Source: JASFTV01 sp050050615 (GTDB lineage Bacteria; Desulfobacterota; DSM-4660; Desulfatiglandales; HGW-15). Taken from it: a DNA stretch of 11,142 nucleotides. The notes under the pieces are model-generated. The model was not told the origin of the DNA. It saw only the letters and a program-made list of their open reading frames with translations, and ran no database searches. The DNA is taken from assembly GCA_050050615.1 (NCBI GenBank), contig JASFTV010000094.1, forward strand, positions 1 to 11,142. The letters run 5' to 3'. The translations under genes were made by a program, and so were the position numbers. Positions 6,633 through 11,142 of the stretch are shown piece by piece (position 1 is the first letter of the stretch; each line of letters begins with the position of its first letter).

Positions 6633-7634
6633 CTAGCTACAAAGAGATATGATCAGGTTTTCCAGAACCGGCTTTGGGCGGGAGCCGGATTTAAGCCATC
6701 CGTCCGCCCTATAGAGCAGATCTAATCCTCTCTCGAGTTCCTCTACTGACCAGCATTTTGACTGTTTGACCAGATCCCTGGCCAGAAACTGGACCGGCCC
6801 CAGCTTCTTGGCCACATCCTTTGTCTTCCCTCCTCTGTCCAGTGTCGCTTTTGTTTGCCACAACAGCCTTACTTGCCTGTTTAACATGCCAATAACACGG
6901 AGAGGTCCGAGCCTCCTGTCTTCCTCTTCCAGAAATCTGTTCAGGACGACCAGAGATTGGCTGCAATGCTTCATGGAGACCAGATCAATGAGTTCGAAAA
7001 TGGTATACATACGGCTGTGCATGACCATTTCCTTGACCTCGTCTGTGCTCACGGCATTGCCATACCTGAGATGCAGCTTTTCCACCTCTGCATAGAGCTC
7101 CCTCGGCCTGTTTCCCACGATCTGTTGGAGATAGAGGCAGGCCTTCCCATCCATCTTCAGACCCATCTCAGTCGCCCTTCTCTTGATCCACGGCACCACC
7201 TCACTCTCTTTCAGTTCCTCGAAGTTTATCGCCCTGCCAAAGGTTCGGATGGTACTGTAAAACTTTTTTCTGAAGTCCGGTTTGGAGCAAACAAATATCA
7301 GGCAGGTTGACTCGGAAGGTTTTTCAAGGTAGGGGAGAAATTTTTCCAGGTCCTCTGCGGCGAAGTTCTCCGTCCTCCGGACGATAATCAGACGATTTCT
7401 GGCCATGAAAGGCAGTGAGCGGGCATGATTGATGATACCCGTCGGATCGGTCTCGCCGCCGTAGAAGATTTCAAGATTAAAATCCCTGACCGATTCGGGA
7501 ACAAGGACGGTTCTAATTTCGTCCAGGACCTTCTCCAGCCTGAATTCGCCTGGACCATAAAATAGATATAACGGGGCAAATTGCCCCTCTTTCATTGACT
7601 TTAGGAGACCCTCTGGAGGCAAATCCCCGGCCAT
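6633..7634 (-). CDS. holA: DNA polymerase III delta subunit
   Basis: The delta subunit of the clamp loader opens the beta sliding clamp during replication. The protein has 333 residues. It starts with a degenerate P-loop region (PLYLFYGPGE, about 21-30) typical of delta, which does not need to hydrolyse ATP. It continues with the family's LPFMARNRLIIVR strand-loop, the CLIFVCSKPD segment, a middle lid region (WIKRRATEMG, LQQIVGNRPRELYAEVEKL), and the C-terminal collar helices (FELIDLVSMK, LGPLRVIGMLNRQVRLLWQ, DLLYRADGWLKSG). I chose the ATG at 7634, which overlaps the lptE stop as TGATG; a TTG at 7637 gives only one extra residue. GGAAAG is 8 nt upstream. The stop-start overlap implies translational coupling with lptE. 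Order leuS-lptE-holA matches the well-known E. coli cluster. Confidence 0.95.
   Translation of the reverse strand: MAGDLPPEGLLKSMKEGQFAPLYLFYGPGEFRLEKVLDEIRTVLVPESVRDFNLEIFYGGETDPTGIINHARSLPFMARNRLIIVRRTENFAAEDLEKFLPYLEKPSESTCLIFVCSKPDFRKKFYSTIRTFGRAINFEELKESEVVPWIKRRATEMGLKMDGKACLYLQQIVGNRPRELYAEVEKLHLRYGNAVSTDEVKEMVMHSRMYTIFELIDLVSMKHCSQSLVVLNRFLEEEDRRLGPLRVIGMLNRQVRLLWQTKATLDRGGKTKDVAKKLGPVQFLARDLVKQSKCWSVEELERGLDLLYRADGWLKSGSRPKPVLENLIISLCS
6668..6688 (+). terminator. Weak terminator-like hairpin downstream of rpsT
   Basis: CCGGCT (6668-6673) and AGCCGG (6683-6688) form a 6-bp GC-rich stem with a 9-nt loop, about 40 nt past the rpsT stop and inside the 3' end of holA. The bases that follow (ATTTAAG) are a poor U-tract, so termination here is only a possibility. 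Confidence 0.2.
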
Positions 7635-8206
7635 CAAAATCTTTCCATAGTTTTCAAGTATATCCTCTTGGCCAGCCGCCGAGCGATCTTCTCCAGGGCC
7701 TGCTGTTTATGGTACCGGGTGGCAAGGGGATCCGTTTCCACCGAAAAACTGGCCTTTTCCTCCATGGCCGCATCATGCCATACGACCTTTCCGCTTGCCC
7801 TTTCCACCAATTGCATGTCCAGCTTGATTTTCAGACGGCGGCTACTCGTCACCTCATGCGATGTGAGGTATCCCCTCACGGTCAGTTCCTGTGAATCATA
7901 GCTCAGGGCCTCGGTCTTGATATCATAAATTTTCCCGATGAGCACCGCCTGCGCTCTCTTTTCGGATACAAGGGGGACCTTTCCATGGCTTATGAATTCT
8001 TCCCTAATAACCCTGGTAAAATCTGCTTCAAAACCTATGTCTGATGAACTGCTTGTGACTAAAGGAATGGCCAAGCTCTCCAGTTCATTCCCGATAGGTT
8101 CGCCTGTCGCTCTGAAATGATAGCCACAGCCCGCAATCAAACAGCCGGACAGGAACGTAATGCCAGCAAGGGAAAACAGGCCACTTTGCCTTGAGATTAT
8201 GGACAT
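7634..8206 (-). CDS. lptE: LPS assembly outer-membrane lipoprotein LptE
   Basis: LptE plugs the LptD barrel and helps insert lipopolysaccharide into the outer membrane. The precursor has 190 residues. It has a short basic start, a hydrophobic core (LFSLAGITFLSG) and a lipobox LIAGC, with Cys27 as the likely lipidated residue. The mature protein begins CGYHFR, a hallmark of this family. Cys22 in LSGC is a second, less likely site. After a residue pattern ELESLAIPL (first strand), the body alternates helices and strands: GFEADFTRVIREEFISHG, AVLIGKIYDI, RLKIKLDMQLVERASGKVVWHD. It ends in a helix rich in Lys/Arg. AAGG lies 8 nt ahead of the ATG. The gene sits between leuS and holA as in E. coli, which supports the call because LptE sequences diverge strongly. 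Confidence 0.93.
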   Translation of the reverse strand: MSIISRQSGLFSLAGITFLSGCLIAGCGYHFRATGEPIGNELESLAIPLVTSSSSDIGFEADFTRVIREEFISHGKVPLVSEKRAQAVLIGKIYDIKTEALSYDSQELTVRGYLTSHEVTSSRRLKIKLDMQLVERASGKVVWHDAAMEEKASFSVETDPLATRYHKQQALEKIARRLAKRIYLKTMERF

Positions 8207-8251
8207 CAGGTTACCTTCTCGAACGACCTATCAGAGCCAACTAGCTTCTTG

Positions 8252-8302
8252 GGGAGCCTGAAGGCTCCCTTACCGAACTGGGGTACTGGAGCTTTACGCT
8301 CC
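8252..8302. repeat. Pair of related GC-rich hairpins between leuS and lptE
   Basis: The first palindrome is GGGAGCCT-GA-AGGCTCCC (8252-8269). The second is GGAGC-TTTAC-GCTCC (8288-8302). Both have the stem core GGAGC/GCTCC, and they are separated by 18 bp containing two ACTGG motifs. The arrangement resembles REP/BIME-type paired intergenic repeats. No T-run follows either stem, so they are poor intrinsic terminators. Another possible role is to stabilise or attenuate the leuS-lptE message. Whether the element recurs elsewhere in the genome cannot be judged from one copy. Confidence 0.5.
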
Positions 8303-8327
8303 CTTTGAGTAGCAAGCCTTTTCACGT

Positions 8328-10904
8328 TCAGACCACGACGTTGACCAGTTTGTTGCGGACAACGATCACCTTCTTAATCGGTTTTCCGCTCACAAAACTC
8401 TGGACTCTTCGACTCTTAAGGGCTTCCGCTTCAATCTCCTTTTCGCTGAACGAGGCAGGCACCTCAATCCTGTCCCTCACTTTCCCGTTCACCTGCAAAA
8501 CAACCAGCCTCTTATCCACCTCCAATGCCTTGTCACTGTAAGTCGGCCACGGCATGCTCAGCAGGCTCTCTTCATGGCCCAGCATTTCCCACAGCTCTTC
8601 GGTAATATGAGGCACAACCGGAGATAGCAGCACCACCGTCGCCTCCACAGCCTCCCTGATCACGGACCACGTCAGATCATCCTCATGTTGGTTGTTGCCC
8701 AAGTATTTATTGACGTCATTGACCAATTCCATGACCGCGCTTATGGCCGTGTTGAAATGGAAACGATCCTCGATATCGTTCGTCACTTTCTTGATGGTCT
8801 GATGGGTCTTTCTATGAAGATCTTTCAAAGCGTCCGAAAGGGGCTCTTTTCCGGCATATGCCGGTCTCCTTGAGATCTCTTCTAGGTTCTCCACAACAAG
8901 CCGCCAAACACGATTCAAGAACCTGAAAGATCCTTCCACGCCCTGGTCGCTCCACTCCAGATCCCGTTCGGGCGGGGAGGCGAACAGACAAAACATGCGG
9001 ACCGTGTCAGCCCCATATCGATTGATCAGTTCCTCGGGATCCACCACGTTCCTCTTGGATTTAGACATCTTAACCGTGTTCCCGATGATCACCTCTGAAT
9101 CACAGTGTATGCATCGACCATCCTTCACCTCATTGGGATAGAGATAGCCGTGTTTGGGGCACTCATGGGTCTCCTTGCAAACCATACCTTGAGTCAAGAG
9201 ATTGGTGAACGGTTCGCTCACTTTCAATTCCGCGAAATCCCGTAGGACGCGGGTATAAAAACGAGAGTACAGGAGATGAAGGATCGCATGTTCGATGCCT
9301 CCAATGTACTGATCCACAGGCATCCAGTAGTCTACCCTTTGAGGATCCAGGGGGCCCTGAGTGTAATCGGGACAGGTATACCGATCAAAATACCAGGAAG
9401 ATTCAACAAAGGTATCCATGGTGTCCGTTTCTCTCCTGGCTTTGCCCTGGCATCTCGGGCATGTGGTCTCATAAAAGGAAGGCTCGAAAGGAAGCGATGA
9501 TCCGCCGTGGGGTCTCATCTCGACGTCAAGGGGGAGTAACACGGGCAGGTCCTTTTCAGGGACAGGAACCGTTCCACATTTGTCGCAATAAATGATTGGA
9601 ATGGGTGCACCCCAATACCTCTGCCTGGAGATATTCCAGTCCCTCAGTCTGTAATTGACCGTCTTGTAGCCCATGCCCTTTGATTTCAGATACTCTGCGA
9701 TATTGTCAAGAGTCTCCAAATTCCTCTGCCCATTAAAGGGACCCGAATTCACCAAAACACCCTCTCCTTCGTACGCCTCCGTCATGGTCTCTTCATGGAG
9801 GTCTTCATCAGGCGGTTTTATGACCACCCTCAGGCGAAGGTTATACTTCTTAGCGAATTCGAAATCTCTCTGATCGTGCGTGGGCACGGCCATGATGGCC
9901 CCGGTGCCGTAATCGAAGAGAACAAAATTGGCCACATAAATAGGAATTTGTTCCTCTGTAACGGGGTTGATACAGTACCGGCCTGTAAAAACACCTTCTT
10001 TGACTGTAAAATCGGCCGTCCTAATATAGCTGTCCACCTTGAGTGTGCGCTCGATAAAGGAGAGGACGTCTTGCTCCTGAGGCTGTCCCCTGACCAGTTC
10101 TTTCAGCATGGGATGCTCAGGTGCGAAGCACATGAAAGTGGCCCCAAAAAGGGTATCCTGTCTTGTCGTGTATACCTCTATCACTTCATCCGAATCCACC
10201 ACTGGAAAACGAATGATGGCTCCATAGCTCTTGCCGATCCAGTTTCTCTGCATGATCAGGACCCTTTCCGGCCATCCGGGAAGCTTGTCGCAGTATTCGA
10301 GGATTTCTTCGGCGTAGTCCGTGATCTTGAAAAACCAGCTATCCATCTCTTTGAGGGTCACTTCCTGATCCGCATGTCGCCAGCATCGGCCATTCTCGAC
10401 CTGCTCCTTAGCCAGCACGGTCCGACAGCTTTCGCACCAATTCACAAAGGTCCTTTTCTTGTAGGCCAGGCCTTTCTCATACATTTTTAGGAAAACGAGC
10501 TGTTCCCAGCCATAGTATTCAGGATCACACGTCGCAAGCTCCCGGTCCCAGTCGTAGCTGAAACCCATTCGCTTCAACTGTGATTTCATACTCTCTATGT
10601 TATGATAGGTCCACTTGGCCGGATGGCTATTATTTTCAATCGCCGCATTTTCCGCTGGAAGGCCAAAAGCATCCCATCCCATGGGATGCAGAACATTTTT
10701 TCCGATCATCCTTTTGTATCTGGCCACCACATCCCCGATGGTATAGTTCCTGACATGACCCATATGGATCTTCCCGGAGGGGTAGGGGAACATCTCCAAC
10801 AGATAGTACTTTTCCTTGTCCGGGTCCTCTATCACCTTAAAAAGGCCTTCCTTTTCCCAGTAGGCATGCCATTTTCTCTCCAGCTCTTGCGGGTTATATT
10901 TCAT
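8328..10904 (-). CDS. leuS: Leucyl-tRNA synthetase
   Basis: This class I synthetase charges tRNA-Leu with leucine in the cytosol. The protein has 858 residues, the normal bacterial length. The HIGH motif is HMGH (47-50, in PYPSGKIHMGH) and the KMSKS motif is complete (612-616). The CP1 editing domain is intact, with the threonine-rich TTRQDTLFGATF (246-257) and GTGAIMAVPTHDQRD with the conserved Asp at 347 that clears mischarged products. Metal-site candidates are Cys157/Cys160 with Cys174/His177, Cys440/Cys443 with Cys482/Cys485, and a further set Cys576, Cys582, Cys598 and Cys601 just before KMSKS. The C-terminal domain ends VVVRNKLVNVVV, as expected. The ATG at 10904 has AAGGA close upstream. 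It is the first gene of the cluster with lptE (121 bp downstream) and holA. Confidence 0.98.
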   Translation of the reverse strand: MKYNPQELERKWHAYWEKEGLFKVIEDPDKEKYYLLEMFPYPSGKIHMGHVRNYTIGDVVARYKRMIGKNVLHPMGWDAFGLPAENAAIENNSHPAKWTYHNIESMKSQLKRMGFSYDWDRELATCDPEYYGWEQLVFLKMYEKGLAYKKRTFVNWCESCRTVLAKEQVENGRCWRHADQEVTLKEMDSWFFKITDYAEEILEYCDKLPGWPERVLIMQRNWIGKSYGAIIRFPVVDSDEVIEVYTTRQDTLFGATFMCFAPEHPMLKELVRGQPQEQDVLSFIERTLKVDSYIRTADFTVKEGVFTGRYCINPVTEEQIPIYVANFVLFDYGTGAIMAVPTHDQRDFEFAKKYNLRLRVVIKPPDEDLHEETMTEAYEGEGVLVNSGPFNGQRNLETLDNIAEYLKSKGMGYKTVNYRLRDWNISRQRYWGAPIPIIYCDKCGTVPVPEKDLPVLLPLDVEMRPHGGSSLPFEPSFYETTCPRCQGKARRETDTMDTFVESSWYFDRYTCPDYTQGPLDPQRVDYWMPVDQYIGGIEHAILHLLYSRFYTRVLRDFAELKVSEPFTNLLTQGMVCKETHECPKHGYLYPNEVKDGRCIHCDSEVIIGNTVKMSKSKRNVVDPEELINRYGADTVRMFCLFASPPERDLEWSDQGVEGSFRFLNRVWRLVVENLEEISRRPAYAGKEPLSDALKDLHRKTHQTIKKVTNDIEDRFHFNTAISAVMELVNDVNKYLGNNQHEDDLTWSVIREAVEATVVLLSPVVPHITEELWEMLGHEESLLSMPWPTYSDKALEVDKRLVVLQVNGKVRDRIEVPASFSEKEIEAEALKSRRVQSFVSGKPIKKVIVVRNKLVNVVV

Positions 10905-11142
10905 CGTTCCTTGACACCTTGTTACACTTTTTTTGACGAAATCTCACTGCTGTCCAAAATAAATCGAAAGCAGGCTTTTCAATGAGTTAAATGCCTGTTT
11001 TTACGCGAGCGCCACGGTTCCCGAAAATGCGTTTCCCACACGCACCGAGCCGCGAGGCATGGGGGTCTCTTTTCAAAAACGAAAAGTCGCTCCCCGGTGA
11101 CCAGCGTAAGGCCATGGGTAAGGCCCCGCAGGGGCGCGCAAC
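10905..11142. other. Upstream region of leuS and G+C-rich right edge; possible edge ORF
   Basis: On the minus strand a weak promoter for leuS may exist: TTGAAA (10982-10977) and TATTTT (10961-10956), but with only 15 bp between them. From about 10995 to the edge the sequence becomes clearly richer in G+C. It contains hairpins CTTTTC/GAAAAG (11069-11086) and GCCCC/GGGGC (11123-11135) and a direct repeat TAAGGCC. A plus-strand frame runs open from ATG 10991 to the edge (about 50 codons) with no Shine-Dalgarno and no recognisable family. I do not call it a gene. Confidence 0.4.

Noticed and set aside
9795..10490. 231-codon plus-strand frame opposite leuS
   Set aside because: Fully antisense to the conserved LeuRS editing and catalytic regions and not protein-like.
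1..11142. Insertion sequence, prophage, CRISPR, toxin-antitoxin or defence genes
   Set aside because: No transposase, integrase, Cas, phage or toxin-like frame, and no regularly spaced repeats; the coding content is housekeeping.

Overview
The window is an ordinary, gene-dense stretch of a Gram-negative bacterial chromosome. LptE (lipopolysaccharide export), MurJ (lipid II flippase) and the order leuS-lptE-holA all point to a diderm proteobacterial-type cell. Protein flavour and gene neighbourhood (leuS-lptE-holA converging on rpsT, with murJ divergent from rpsT) suggest Deltaproteobacteria/Desulfobacterota; that placement is an inference from general resemblance. Base composition is near 50% G+C, except for a G+C-richer block at the right edge. 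I see no mobile element, CRISPR array, tRNA or rRNA.

Layout from left to right: all genes except rpsT lie on the minus strand. (1) 1-3023 is a purine/stringent-response block, transcribed in the order ppx/gppA-like, guaB, guaA (guaA is cut by the window edge). (2) 3024-3433 is a 410-bp gap with no convincing gene but several inverted repeats, including a nested hairpin with a competing alternative pairing and a candidate minus-strand promoter. It could be a long 5' leader for the ppx-guaB-guaA block. (3) 3434-4339 is a RarD-type EamA transporter. (4) 4340-4661 is a gap of about 320 bp with only small hairpins. (5) 4662-6284 is murJ, divergent from rpsT (6355-6627), which begins with TTG behind a strong Shine-Dalgarno. 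(6) 6633-10904 is the leuS-lptE-holA cluster. A pair of related GC-rich hairpins lies between leuS and lptE, and holA starts on the lptE stop codon. (7) 10905-11142 is the leuS upstream region plus a G+C-rich segment with a possible ORF open at the edge.

Functionally, guaB and guaA convert IMP to XMP and then to GMP. The upstream Ppx/GppA-family phosphatase may connect this to pppGpp or polyphosphate turnover. leuS, holA and rpsT serve translation and replication; lptE and murJ serve envelope assembly.

I found no clearly new biological system. The observation most worth a second look is the structured 3024-3433 region ahead of ppx-guaB-guaA, followed by the hairpin pair at 8252-8302. Several start codons are revised here from the longest-frame choice (guaB, holA, rarD).
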